A stretch of 64,000 nucleotides of DNA from an uncultured Prevotellaceae bacterium (lineage in GTDB: Bacteria; Bacteroidota; Bacteroidia; Bacteroidales; Bacteroidaceae), in NCBI GenBank assembly GCA_900314655.1, contig OMWC01000004.1, forward strand, positions 1 to 64,000, in the 5' to 3' direction. The position numbers and the translations under genes were made by a program. Positions 24,196 through 32,818 of the stretch are shown here, piece by piece. The number at the start of each line of letters is the position of its first letter. The first letter of the stretch is position 1. The notes under the pieces are model-generated. The model did no database searches, was not told the DNA's origin, and was given only the letters and a program-made list of their open reading frames with translations.

Positions 24196-25443
24196 ATGAA
24201 AGAGAAACTTTGGAATGCAAACTACTGGAAGGTGATGATCGCAAACTTTACGCTGTTCTTTGCCTTCTATCTGCTGACACCGCTGCTCCCACTCTATCTG
24301 AGCGAACAGTTCCATGCCACGAAAGACGTCATTGGCATCGTGCTTTCGGGCTATACGGTGATGGCATTGCTTTCAAGACCGTTCAGCGGCTACCTGGTGG
24401 ATTCGTTCAACCGCAAGAAGGTGCTGATGTGGTGCTTCTTCCTATTCTTCATCTTCTTCGCAGGCTATCTGGCAGCCTCCACGCTGCTACTGTTTACCAT
24501 TGTGAGAACACTCCACGGTGCTCCCTTCGGCAGCGTGACGGTGGCCAATTCCACGATGGCCATCGATGTGTTGCCTTCGTCGCGCCGCAATGAGGGCATC
24601 GGCTACTATGGACTGTCTAACAACCTGGCCATGGCCATCGCACCGACCGTGGGACTGCTCATCTATTATGAGACGCATAATTTCCAGCTGCTATTCTGGC
24701 TGGCCCTGCTGATTGCCGGGTTCGGGATGGTGGTGGATGGAAGCCTGAAGACCCCCAAACCCACCCTCAATCCCTCCCGAAGGGAGGGAAGCCTGAATTG
24801 CAGGACGGAAATACAAAATCCCTCCCTTCGGGAGGGACATAGGGTGGGTTCCTCTTTGATTAGTCTCGACCGCTTTTTCCTGACTAACGGATGGTTGCTG
24901 GCGGTGAACATGGTGTTCTTCGGGTTCTGCTTCGGCGTGCTGAGCAACTACCTGGCCATCTACTGCAAGGAAGTGATGGGCAGAACGGGCGGAACGGGCG
25001 TGTATTTCGCAGTGCTCTCCGTGGGGCTGATTGCCTCCCGTCTGCAAGGGAGCAAGGGGCTCCGGGATGGCCGACTCACGAGGAATGCGGCTGAAGGTGT
25101 GGTGTTCTCTGCCCTTGGCTATACGCTCTTCGTGGCTTGTCCCAATGACCTGGGCTACTATGGCTCGGCATTGCTCATCGGACTGGGCAACGGCCATATC
25201 TGGCCTGCCTTCCAGAACATGATGATCAGCATGGCACGCAACAATCAGCGCGGAACGGCCAACTCCACGATTCTCGTGTCGTGGGATGTAGGCATGGGGC
25301 TGGGTGTGCTCATCGGTGGTGTGGCCTCTGAGTATCTAGGGTATGTGGCAGCCTTCTGGCTGGTGTCGGCCGTGCATATCGCTGGCACGCTGCTCTTTAT
25401 CCTGAAGAGCCAAGCGTTCTTTAAGGCGAGAAGACTGAAATGA
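24196..25443 (+). CDS. MFS transporter with an in-frame repeat-encoded loop
   Basis: 415-aa major facilitator protein with about 12 hydrophobic segments. Motif A-like 'GYLVDSFNRKKVLMW' after TM2, and 'LPSSRRNEGIGYYGLSNNLA' in the N half. The central loop (about residues 186-220) reads 'TPKPTLNPSRREGS' and 'NPSLREGHRVGSS', encoded by a double GC palindrome; without it the loop would be ordinary. Substrate unknown; drug or sugar efflux-type MFS are alternatives. Stands between two copies of the same intergenic repeat. Confidence 0.85.
   Translation: MKEKLWNANYWKVMIANFTLFFAFYLLTPLLPLYLSEQFHATKDVIGIVLSGYTVMALLSRPFSGYLVDSFNRKKVLMWCFFLFFIFFAGYLAASTLLLFTIVRTLHGAPFGSVTVANSTMAIDVLPSSRRNEGIGYYGLSNNLAMAIAPTVGLLIYYETHNFQLLFWLALLIAGFGMVVDGSLKTPKPTLNPSRREGSLNCRTEIQNPSLREGHRVGSSLISLDRFFLTNGWLLAVNMVFFGFCFGVLSNYLAIYCKEVMGRTGGTGVYFAVLSVGLIASRLQGSKGLRDGRLTRNAAEGVVFSALGYTLFVACPNDLGYYGSALLIGLGNGHIWPAFQNMMISMARNNQRGTANSTILVSWDVGMGLGVLIGGVASEYLGYVAAFWLVSAVHIAGTLLFILKSQAFFKARRLK
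24751..24853. repeat. GC-rich double palindrome inside the MFS gene
   Basis: Outer arms CCCACCCTC and AGGGTGGG enclose two hairpins, TCCCTCCCGAAGGGAGGGA and TCCCTCCCTTCGGGAGGGA. It is read in frame as a hydrophilic loop. Confidence 0.8.
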
Positions 25444-25470
25444 TTGTAAAGTGCAGAATGATCATTCATA

Positions 25471-25543
25471 AAACACAAAGACACAAAGTTTAAAGGGTTA
25501 TTGACAGCGGTAAAATCTTTGTCTCTTCGTGTCTTTGTGTTCC
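25471..25543. repeat. ACACAAAGACACAAAG inverted repeat, best-preserved copy
   Basis: AACACAAAGACACAAAG, then TTTAAAGGGTTATTG, then CTTTGTCTCTTCGTG and GTGTCTTTGTGTT. Confidence 0.65.
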
Positions 25544-25587
25544 ATAAAAAATAATGAACCTATTATAAACTTAAAACATAAACAGAA

Positions 25588-26052
25588 ATGGGAAAATTAG
25601 TGATTAACTCGTACGACGAGTTTGCCGCCCACTTGGGCGAAGAATTGGGAGCTTCTGAATGGCTACAGGTAGATCAGGACAGAATCAACATGTTTGCTGA
25701 TGCCACGCTGGATCATCAGTGGATTCATGTGGACGTGGAGCGCGCCCAGAAGGAAAGCCAGTACAAGAGCACTATTGCCCACGGCTATCTGACGCTCTCG
25801 CTGCTGCCCTACATGTGGGACCAGATTATCGAGGTGAACAATATCAAGATGCTGGTGAACTACGGCATGGACAAGATGCGCTTCGGACAGCCTGTCATCA
25901 CGGGCAGCCGTGTAAGACTGGTGACCAAGCTCCACAACATCCAGAACCTGCGCGGCATCTGCAAGGCCGAGATTGATTTCCGCATAGAAATCGAGGGCCA
26001 GCGCAAGCCAGCCCTCGAAGGTATTGCGTCGTTCTTGTATTATTTCCAATAA
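25588..26052 (+). CDS. MaoC-family (hotdog) dehydratase
   Basis: 154 aa single-hotdog protein of the MaoC/NodN type. Seen: 'VDQDRINMFADATLDHQWIH' (hydratase Asp-His pair at about residues 38-45), then 'STIAHGYLTLSLLPYMW' and 'VNYGMDKMRFGQPVITGSRV'. These enzymes hydrate enoyl-CoA substrates to (R)-3-hydroxyacyl-CoA. No fatty-acid genes lie nearby, so the substrate is not given by context. Followed directly by a GC-rich palindrome. Confidence 0.88.
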   Translation: MGKLVINSYDEFAAHLGEELGASEWLQVDQDRINMFADATLDHQWIHVDVERAQKESQYKSTIAHGYLTLSLLPYMWDQIIEVNNIKMLVNYGMDKMRFGQPVITGSRVRLVTKLHNIQNLRGICKAEIDFRIEIEGQRKPALEGIASFLYYFQ

Positions 26053-26124
26053 GACCCCTCCCCCATCCCCTCCCGAGGGAGGGGAGTTCAGAAAGCCTCC
26101 CTTCGGGGAGGCTTGGAGGGGGTT
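26053..26124. repeat. GC-rich double palindrome, intergenic copy
   Basis: Two hairpins, CCCCTCCCGAGGGAGGGG and CCTCCCTTCGGGGAGG, joined by AGTTCAGAAAG, between CCCCTCCCCC- and GGAGGGGG-type arms. It lies between convergent genes and may terminate both. Near-identical to the copy inside GH89. Confidence 0.8.
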
Positions 26125-28780
26125 ACTTTACCAGTTTCACTTGGGAGTTCAGGCCGCTGGGCATGGGCTCCCATGTGTCGTATAAGGTCTTCTTGTAGTT
26201 GATATCTACGACGTTGATTTCATTCATCTTGCGCCACTTCACGCCCTTGCGGTCAAGGTCTGCAATGCGGTTGGCAGGCAGGTTGGTCACCTCGATGCGG
26301 ATGGTGTTCACGCCTTTCTTCAGCGTGTTCTTACAATCGAGCACGTAAGGTACCGACCAGGCACAACCTATATACTCGCCATTGATATAGACACGGGCAC
26401 TCTCACGCACATCGCCAAGGTCTATCTTCCAACCGGCGGCATTCTTCAGGTCCTTCTTCTTCAGTTTGATGGTGGTCTCATAGACTCCCGTTCCCATCGT
26501 GACGCGGGTCTCATCGCTCAGCGATTCCCAGGTCTGTACTTTGTCGAGGGTGAAAGTCTGATTCACCTTCGGAGCCTCTTCGATGAACGAGAGTGTCCAA
26601 GGGCCATTGAGCGGGTATTCCTGCGGCTGCGTCTTGGTTGTCTGGTGATAGACAGAGACCAAGCTCTTCATCAAGTCTGCAGGCTGCTGCTGTGGTGCAT
26701 CATCATAGGTCTGGAGAATGATGCTCTCACCGCTCCGCAATGAGAGATGAATCTTATGGTCAGCCAAGGAGATTGGAACAGGCTTTATTTCACCATTGAG
26801 CGGATTGAAATAGGCACCACGCTTGAAATCTACACCCAGCTGAATGTCACCCTCGATGTCACAGGGCGTCAGGTTGGCTATGAAGTAATGGTAGCCCGTG
26901 GGATTCTTGCGGCGGATGGCTTTCAGGCCGTATTCCGTCTTCATGGTCTCGGGCTTGGCGGCAGCATTCATCTGGGCCACGTCCGTGCCGTAGATAATCT
27001 TGGCACCCTGAGCCTTCATGGCCTCGATATGGGCTTTCACCTGTTCAGGCATGTCGCCGCTGCCAGGAATGATGAGGGCCTTGTAGCGGGTTCCGGCGGC
27101 AGTCTCTATTCCGCCATCCACCACCTTGCAGCCCATCAGCAGGCGCTCGGAGATATAGTCGCAATCGAAGCCAGCCTTATCGATGTCGAGGATGGCCTGG
27201 ATAAACTCCGGAGCCAGTTTGCCCATAGCGTGGATGGAGAACTGCATGAGCAGCTTCTCGGGATTCTTCTTCCACATATCGCGGATGGGCAGATAGACCA
27301 GGAAGTCGTTGTCGGGCTGGCCCCACTGGAGGAAACTCTGGCAGCGCTCCACATACTTCATGAACTCTGGCGCATCACGCCAGATGGAGTTCGTGGGGCT
27401 CATGTCGATAGAGGCATAGAACTTCCAGCCTGGCCATGGATCGTCCTTGGGCGAATAGCAGGTTCCGTGGAAGAACATACGGTTCACACCGGCACAGAAC
27501 ATCAGGTCGAGGTCGGGCTTGAACTGCGAGAGCGATGTTCGGAAATGCTCCGTGAGCCACGTGAAGGTCTCGCTGCTCGTGAAAGGCTTGCCGCAGACAT
27601 GGGCTGCCGAAGGAGCATACTTGAACATGGAATAGTCGGAGTCGTTCTTGCGCGTCTTACCCGGATCCTGACGCAAGCCCTTGATACCGAAGTCGGAGAG
27701 TCCGAAACCCTCAATCTCTGGGATATCCACGGCTGCATAGCAGTCGATGAGATTGGCCGGTGAACCATGTGCCTGATTGCGGGTGATGGCTCCGTGACTG
27801 TGGGCCCAGGCTGTCCATTGCTGGGTAAAATTCTCCAATAATAAATCGGAAAGCGTCTCGCGGTAGTCGGAAACCAGTTTCACGTCTCCATGGGTGAAAG
27901 CCAAAAGATGGTCTTCCAGCCGGAAGCCGCGACGCTTGTAGAACTCCTCGAAGAGCGTGGGAGTCCACGTGGCATCAGCCACCTCGTAGCTATCGTTGAA
28001 GAACGTGTGGGGATAAGGCGTGTGGGTACGCTCGAAGGCTTCCTCTATATGCTTCAGGTAGTTGGCCACGGCCTTGCGGTCGAAGTGGTCTATCACCAGT
28101 CCTTCACCACCGGGAGCCGCGCGCTTCACCTTCATCACACCATATTTGATATACAACACCACGACGGTCTTGCTGCCGTCCTTGCCGCCCAGCAGGCGGC
28201 TGTCTTCCTTGGTGGCTTTCCAGTTCAGCAGTCCGTCCTTCATGCAGTCCGTCACATCCTTGACCGAACCGTTGTGACCGAAGAGCATTGCCTTATGGAG
28301 CACGGCATTCTTGCGGTCGCGTTCCTCGGTGGGTCGCAGGTCGATGTTCACCGCCTTGTCACCGATAAACGACTGTTCCACGAAGACCGCCCGGCAGGCA
28401 CTCTCCTCCAGCGGAACCCACGGACCACCAAACGGCCATCCCGTGCCCGTGGCCATGTCTATCTCAATACCGTTCTGGCGGCCTTGCTCCTGGGTGAAGC
28501 GCAGCATTTCCATCCATTTGTCGGAGAGATAGGGTATGTTGTTCTGGTCGTTGCCCTGCACGCCGTAGAGGGGCGTAATCTCCAGCGCACCGATTCCGTG
28601 CTTGGCATACTCCTGCATGTTCCACTGCAGGTTCTCCTTGTCAACGGCAGAACCCAGCCACCACCAGCGTGCACCCGGCTTAGCCTCGGGTTTTGCCACG
28701 GGCCATTGCTGGGCTGCAACCATCAGGGGCAGTCCCAAGAGAACTAGCGATAAGAGGATTCTTACAGGTCTTTTCATCAT
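26123..28780 (-). CDS. GH106-type alpha-L-rhamnosidase, secreted
   Basis: 885 aa. Signal peptide ending MVAAQQ; then the GH106 opening 'PGARWWWLGSAVDKENLQWN', 'YAKHGIGALEITPLYGVQGN' and 'GIEIDMATGTGWPFGGPWVP'. The C-terminal part carries a galactose-binding-like beta domain ('GWKIDLGDVRESARVYINGE', 'GVNTIRIEVTNLPANR'). The enzyme removes terminal alpha-L-rhamnose, for example from rhamnogalacturonans. Its start overlaps the upstream GH28 gene by 4 bp (ATGA), implying coupled translation. Confidence 0.88.
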   Translation of the reverse strand: MMKRPVRILLSLVLLGLPLMVAAQQWPVAKPEAKPGARWWWLGSAVDKENLQWNMQEYAKHGIGALEITPLYGVQGNDQNNIPYLSDKWMEMLRFTQEQGRQNGIEIDMATGTGWPFGGPWVPLEESACRAVFVEQSFIGDKAVNIDLRPTEERDRKNAVLHKAMLFGHNGSVKDVTDCMKDGLLNWKATKEDSRLLGGKDGSKTVVVLYIKYGVMKVKRAAPGGEGLVIDHFDRKAVANYLKHIEEAFERTHTPYPHTFFNDSYEVADATWTPTLFEEFYKRRGFRLEDHLLAFTHGDVKLVSDYRETLSDLLLENFTQQWTAWAHSHGAITRNQAHGSPANLIDCYAAVDIPEIEGFGLSDFGIKGLRQDPGKTRKNDSDYSMFKYAPSAAHVCGKPFTSSETFTWLTEHFRTSLSQFKPDLDLMFCAGVNRMFFHGTCYSPKDDPWPGWKFYASIDMSPTNSIWRDAPEFMKYVERCQSFLQWGQPDNDFLVYLPIRDMWKKNPEKLLMQFSIHAMGKLAPEFIQAILDIDKAGFDCDYISERLLMGCKVVDGGIETAAGTRYKALIIPGSGDMPEQVKAHIEAMKAQGAKIIYGTDVAQMNAAAKPETMKTEYGLKAIRRKNPTGYHYFIANLTPCDIEGDIQLGVDFKRGAYFNPLNGEIKPVPISLADHKIHLSLRSGESIILQTYDDAPQQQPADLMKSLVSVYHQTTKTQPQEYPLNGPWTLSFIEEAPKVNQTFTLDKVQTWESLSDETRVTMGTGVYETTIKLKKKDLKNAAGWKIDLGDVRESARVYINGEYIGCAWSVPYVLDCKNTLKKGVNTIRIEVTNLPANRIADLDRKGVKWRKMNEINVVDINYKKTLYDTWEPMPSGLNSQVKLVK

Positions 28781-30129
28781 TTTCCTACTATCTTTTCACC
28801 GTTGATGATGATGTTGCGGGCTACCGTTCCCTCAATGAGGTCTTTGTCGAAGGCTTTCGCCTCATCGGCCACATCGATATTCTCGAACGTGAAGTCCTTC
28901 AGCGCATACTTGTCCGACTTGGAAACGGCAAAGAAATTCTTGCAGTTCATGTCGTGGATGTTCCGGATCACGATGTTATTGCATTGCGAGAGGGGCATGT
29001 CGTCACGCTGCTCCGGCTTGAAGAACTGTGTCCAGGGTCTCACCAGTACAAAGTTACGGCAGTTGCCCGTCAGGTTCTCCACCGTCACGTACTCATAATG
29101 CTGCGGAGTGTCGGGTCGCATCTTCAGCCACAATACATTGTTGGCCTCATCCACCGTACAGTCGCGCAGTATCACGTTCCAGTCGTGCAGACTCTCGGAG
29201 CCCAGCGTCAGACAGCCATGCACGAACCCATAGCGGCAATGCTGGATGATGATGTTGCTCGAAGGTCCGTTATCAGGGTCTTTGTCGGCCCAGGTTCCCT
29301 TGCCGCCCTTCAGCACCACGGCATCATCGTTGACCGAGATGTTGCAACCATGCACCAGCACGTCGCGGCAGACATCCAGGTCGAGTGCATCACTCGAAGG
29401 AGCCTTGGCGTCCTGCGGCTCATGGGGCGCATAGATAGTGCAGTAGAGATACTTGATGCGCTCGCTCTTATAGATATGGTTCGTCCAGAAGGGCGAATTG
29501 ATGAGGTGCACATCCTGAACGGTCACGTTCTTCGCATTGGAAATATACACCAGACGCGGGCGCAGGGCTTCAAGGTTGGTGCACTGGCGGTTGAACTGTC
29601 GGCGAATCCAGAATTCCTCCCAGAAGCGCAGTCCGTTACCGTTGATGGTGCCGGTGCCCGTGATGGTAAAGCCATCCACCTGGTCGGCATTCACCAACGC
29701 GGAGAAGTAATTGAGCGTCTGGCCTTCCATACGCGTCTTGCGGATGGGATAATACTTGATGGCATCAATGCCCTTCAGCACCGAACCTTCGGCCATGTGC
29801 AGATGAGTGCCCTGGCGGAAGAAGAGCGAACCGCTGAGGAACGTGCCCTTGGGAAACACCACCACGCCTCCCCCATCCTGGGCAGCACGGTCGATGACTG
29901 CTTGGATGGCTGCCGTCTGCAACACTGTGGAATCCTGAACCACGCCGTAGTCGGTAATCACATACTGACGGCCAAGCGTGGAGACATCCACTCGCGTGGT
30001 ATCCATGAACCACTCCGAAATCACTTCACCATTAGGCCATAGGGCCTGTTTCTTCGCTTTCTTTTTTGCATCAGATGGCACTGCCAGCAAAAGCAGTGCC
30101 ATCATGATCATCAGTCTTGATAATCTCAT
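28777..30129 (-). CDS. GH28 family glycosidase (rhamnogalacturonan/polygalacturonan type), secreted
   Basis: 450 aa. Signal peptide MRLSRLMIMMALLLLAVPSDA, Lys-rich linker, then 'DSTVLQTAAIQAVIDRAAQD' and beta-helix repeats. Catalytic region: 'SSDALDLDVCRDVLVHG', 'SVNDDAVVLKGGKG' and 'HGCLTLGSES', matching the GH28 D-x-D, DD and G-[HC]-x motifs (first Asn replaced by Ser). With GH106 downstream and lactaldehyde dehydrogenase upstream it fits release and use of rhamnose from pectin side regions (inference). Confidence 0.85.
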   Translation of the reverse strand: MRLSRLMIMMALLLLAVPSDAKKKAKKQALWPNGEVISEWFMDTTRVDVSTLGRQYVITDYGVVQDSTVLQTAAIQAVIDRAAQDGGGVVVFPKGTFLSGSLFFRQGTHLHMAEGSVLKGIDAIKYYPIRKTRMEGQTLNYFSALVNADQVDGFTITGTGTINGNGLRFWEEFWIRRQFNRQCTNLEALRPRLVYISNAKNVTVQDVHLINSPFWTNHIYKSERIKYLYCTIYAPHEPQDAKAPSSDALDLDVCRDVLVHGCNISVNDDAVVLKGGKGTWADKDPDNGPSSNIIIQHCRYGFVHGCLTLGSESLHDWNVILRDCTVDEANNVLWLKMRPDTPQHYEYVTVENLTGNCRNFVLVRPWTQFFKPEQRDDMPLSQCNNIVIRNIHDMNCKNFFAVSKSDKYALKDFTFENIDVADEAKAFDKDLIEGTVARNIIINGEKIVGK

Positions 30130-30154
30130 TTTAATATCTCATTTCCTCAATTTC

Positions 30155-31597
30155 TCATTTTCCATAATGCGTATCGAGATAGACCACCTTCGTGACGAGG
30201 TATTCCTCCATGCCGTGCTTACCGTCGGCACCGCCGATACCACTCTTCTTCACACCGGCGTGGAAGCCCTGGATGGCCTCGAAGTGCATGCGGTTGATGT
30301 AGGTCTCGCCGAACTCAATCTCGCGGCAGATGCGTGTAGCCGTGTCGATGTCCTTGGTGAACACCGAAGAGGCCAGACCGTATTCGCAATCGTTGGCCCA
30401 CTCAATCACCTGGTCGATATTGTCAAACTCTACCAACGGCAGCACCGGGCCGAAGGTCTCCTCGTGGATGATGTCCATGTCCTGCGTGCAGTTGTCGAGC
30501 ACGGTAGCGGGATAGAAGTAGCCCTTGCCCTCGATAGGCTTGCCGCCACAGAGAATCTTGGCTCCCTGTTCCACGGCATGCTCCACCTTCTTCGTCACGC
30601 TCTCCAGTGCAGCCTTCTCCACCAGCGGACCCATGTCGGCATCCTTCACGATGGCGGGATTGCCCACCTTCACGGCCTGGAACTTCTTCACAATGATATC
30701 GGTGAATTCCTTCTTCACGTCCTTATGCACATACACGCGCTCGGCATTGTTGCAAATCTGACCGGTATTGCCGATGCGGCTCTCCAGGATGGCCTGGGCT
30801 GCCAGTTCGAGGTCGGCATCGGGGAACACGATGGCAGGAGCCTTTCCGCCCAGTTCGAGACTCACCTTCGTGATGTTGGGCGCAGCAGCCTCCATGATCT
30901 TCACACCGGCACCCACGCTACCCGTCAGGCTCACGATGCCCACCTTGGGATGACTGGCCAGCGCATTACCAACCACGGAGCCCCTACCTGTCACCACATT
31001 GAACAGACCAGCGGGCAGACCGCTCTCATGAACCACCTTACAGATCTCCGTACAGTTCTCGGGCGTAATCTGAGCAGGCTTGATCACGATGGAGCAACCC
31101 GTAATCAGCGCAGCCGCAGCCTTGCGGGCGATGAGGAAGAACGGGAAGTTCCAAGGCAGTATTCCGGCAGCCACGCCGATAGGCTTCTTCACGAGAATCA
31201 TCGTCTCGTTGGGCGCATCACTCTGAATCACCTCACCCTCAATGCGGCGGGCAAACTCAGCCATATAGTCGAAATAGGTAGCCGTGACGCCTACCTCCGT
31301 AGCGGCCAGGGCCTGCGTCTTACCCTGTTCGCGCACGATAATCTCCTGGAACTTGTCGAAGTTGGCACGAATGCCATCGGCAATCTTATGCAGATAAACG
31401 GCACGCTCGGCAGCAGGCACCTTTGCCCACTTCTTCTGAGCCACATAGGCAGCCTCCACGGCCTCGTTCACATCCTCCACCGTTCCGGCAGGCTGACGCG
31501 AAGTCACCTCCTCGGTGCTGGGGTTCAACACTTCAATCCACTCTCCTGAACGGCTCTCCACGAACTGGCCGTTGATGTACATTTTCAGATCTTTCAT
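30155..31597 (-). CDS. aldA: Lactaldehyde dehydrogenase (AldA-type aldehyde dehydrogenase)
   Basis: 480-aa NAD-dependent aldehyde dehydrogenase, cytoplasmic. Motifs: 'GILPWNFPFFLIARKAAAAL', 'KPAQITPEN', the Gly-rich 'LTGSVGAG', catalytic Glu in 'SLELGGKAP' and catalytic Cys in 'GNTGQICNNAERVYV'. The closest match I recall is E. coli AldA, which oxidises L-lactaldehyde from rhamnose or fucose to lactate. It lies 25 bp upstream of GH28-GH106, so rhamnose disposal is the likely role. -7 box TATTTTTG at 31644-31651. Confidence 0.85.
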   Translation of the reverse strand: MKDLKMYINGQFVESRSGEWIEVLNPSTEEVTSRQPAGTVEDVNEAVEAAYVAQKKWAKVPAAERAVYLHKIADGIRANFDKFQEIIVREQGKTQALAATEVGVTATYFDYMAEFARRIEGEVIQSDAPNETMILVKKPIGVAAGILPWNFPFFLIARKAAAALITGCSIVIKPAQITPENCTEICKVVHESGLPAGLFNVVTGRGSVVGNALASHPKVGIVSLTGSVGAGVKIMEAAAPNITKVSLELGGKAPAIVFPDADLELAAQAILESRIGNTGQICNNAERVYVHKDVKKEFTDIIVKKFQAVKVGNPAIVKDADMGPLVEKAALESVTKKVEHAVEQGAKILCGGKPIEGKGYFYPATVLDNCTQDMDIIHEETFGPVLPLVEFDNIDQVIEWANDCEYGLASSVFTKDIDTATRICREIEFGETYINRMHFEAIQGFHAGVKKSGIGGADGKHGMEEYLVTKVVYLDTHYGK

Positions 31598-31643
31598 GTC
31601 TTTTAGATTGTTTGTTAGTAATTAGTTAAAGAGTTTCTGACCG

Positions 31644-31651
31644 CAAAAATA
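31644..31651 (-). promoter_or_regulatory. -7 box of the aldA-GH28-GH106 unit
   Basis: TATTTTTG on the minus strand, 47 nt before the aldA ATG. Confidence 0.5.
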
Positions 31652-31832
31652 AAGAAAAATCCTCATACCTGTTCCTCCCCAATCACTAAAAAATCAAAAA
31701 TAAAGACAGTTTTATCATTTTTCAAGCATCAGCATCGGTATAGAATTGTACACTCCATACATATTATTGCTCTTTTGAGAAACTTTTCAAACTATTCACT
31801 ATATCTCCCAACAGCTTACCCCTCAACATTTT

Positions 31833-32325
31833 ACGGTGAAGGGTTCTGAGCCACCCTCCCATCCCCCTGAGATAGGGAGCGGATTCTAAAAGTTTGGTTT
31901 GCTTTCACTTTTTTTGTACAGGCTTCCACATCGAGGTATCAGAACATCATCAAGCCTTGCGGCGAGGCATTCGTAAATGTGCCATTTACGCCTCGTAAAT
32001 GATAGAGTTACGCCTCGTAAACGGTACATTTATACTTCATATTTCTATGTCACTTGGAAAACTGGAATGTATTCCGTCCGATGATGTTTTGGTCTTCAAT
32101 CGATGATGTTTTGAAGTCCGTTTGATGATGTTTTGAAGTCCGTTCTATGATAGATTGAAGTCCGTTTGATGATACTTTGGAAGGCAAAACATCATCGAAT
32201 GAAATGAATTTTCTAGTTTTTTTTAAAGAAGACACAAAAACGTTCAACGACAACCATTACCTTAATCCTCACCGAACTCCCTCCCTAAACAGGGAGGGTT
32301 GGGGTGGGTCTTAACCCTTCACCGT
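31833..32325. mobile_element. MITE-like unit with terminal inverted repeats
   Basis: Perfect 13-bp ends ACGGTGAAGGGTT (31833-31845) and AACCCTTCACCGT (32313-32325), each followed inward by a CCACCC/GGGTGGG arm and a GC palindrome of the family seen elsewhere (CCTCCCTAAACAGGGAGG at 32280). The 490-bp interior has TTACGCCTCGTAAA repeats (about 31985-32025) and a 22-bp tandem array. No transposase and no clear target duplication. Non-autonomous element or fortuitous inverted pair. Confidence 0.5.
32080..32189. repeat. Five 22-bp tandem units
   Basis: Unit GATGATGTTTTGAAGTCCGT plus 2 nt, in register at 32080, 32102, 32124, 32146 and 32168; units 2-3 are nearly identical, 1, 4 and 5 diverged. The unit length is not a multiple of three. 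Confidence 0.8.
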
Positions 32326-32408
32326 ACCCCCTTGTTATCGCGCAAGTTACATTGATTTGTGAAGTGTTTTATTATTCTGAAACACTTTGAAGACACTTAT
32401 TATATGCG

Positions 32409-32481
32409 CTCCTGTTACCATAGCAGCAGTTTCACTTCCTGGAATCAAAAACTAGTTCTGCTGATTCTCGTAAGTTCGTGA
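32409..32481. repeat. 70-bp repeat, copy 1 (copy 2 at 32888-32955)
   Basis: Both copies contain CTCCTG, GCAGT, the exact 19-mer CACTTCCTGGAATCAAAAA, then CTGATTCT / ATGATTCT. They flank 400 bp that holds a candidate small RNA and a broken small ORF. Confidence 0.65.
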
Positions 32482-32487
32482 AATAGC

Positions 32488-32515
32488 AAAAAGCCACCCA
32501 ATACGGTGGCTTTTT
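32488..32515. terminator. Bidirectional rho-independent terminator
   Basis: AAAAAGCCACC-loop-GGTGGCTTTTT, 11-bp stem with 6-nt loop, T-tract in both directions. Confidence 0.85.
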
Positions 32516-32580
32516 ATAAACGGGGCAGGGTCGATACGGGCTTACCCCCACGCGGAAAATACCGGATTAGTCATTTCTGA
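32488..32580 (-). ncRNA. Candidate small RNA
   Basis: A perfect -7 box TATCTTTG at 32586-32593 (minus) is followed about 70-95 nt later by the terminator at 32488-32515. The body is GC-richer than its surroundings and can pair (GGGG with CCCC around GTAAGCCCGTATCGACCC). No ORF of note and no known RNA family recognised. Confidence 0.45.
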
Positions 32581-32653
32581 CGTTGCAAAGATAGACATTA
32601 TTTCCGAAAATTCCAAATATTTGGGCAACTTTTTATTCTTTCCCCTCCAAAAG

Positions 32654-32818
32654 CTATTCTGGCTTGCCTTCTTCTATCCTCAACCTCACCTTGTTCCTCG
32701 CAACGTATTGGTTGATAAGGATAGAGACATCTTTGTGGTTGATGCAGAGATAAAGCATATTTAGCCAGTTCTTTTAGTTGTTGCCTTCAACGGTTTTGAT
32801 TTGCTTTACAGTAGGCAT
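32654..32818 (-). pseudogene. Interrupted small ORF
   Basis: Reads MPTVKQIKTVEGNN, an in-frame TAA, then KNWLN and MLYLCINHKDVSILINQYVA...EEGKPE. The second part has normal protein-like composition, so this may be a short gene broken by one stop or a fragment of a larger lost gene. Not recognised. A 16-bp hairpin (32815-32848) overlaps the start. Confidence 0.3.

Noticed and set aside
32080..32189. CRISPR array
   Set aside because: Units are directly abutting with no unique spacers, units diverge, and there are no cas genes.
32050..32253. 67-codon minus-strand frame through the 22-bp repeats
   Set aside because: The repeat unit is not a multiple of three, so the translation has no periodicity; no promoter or ribosome site.
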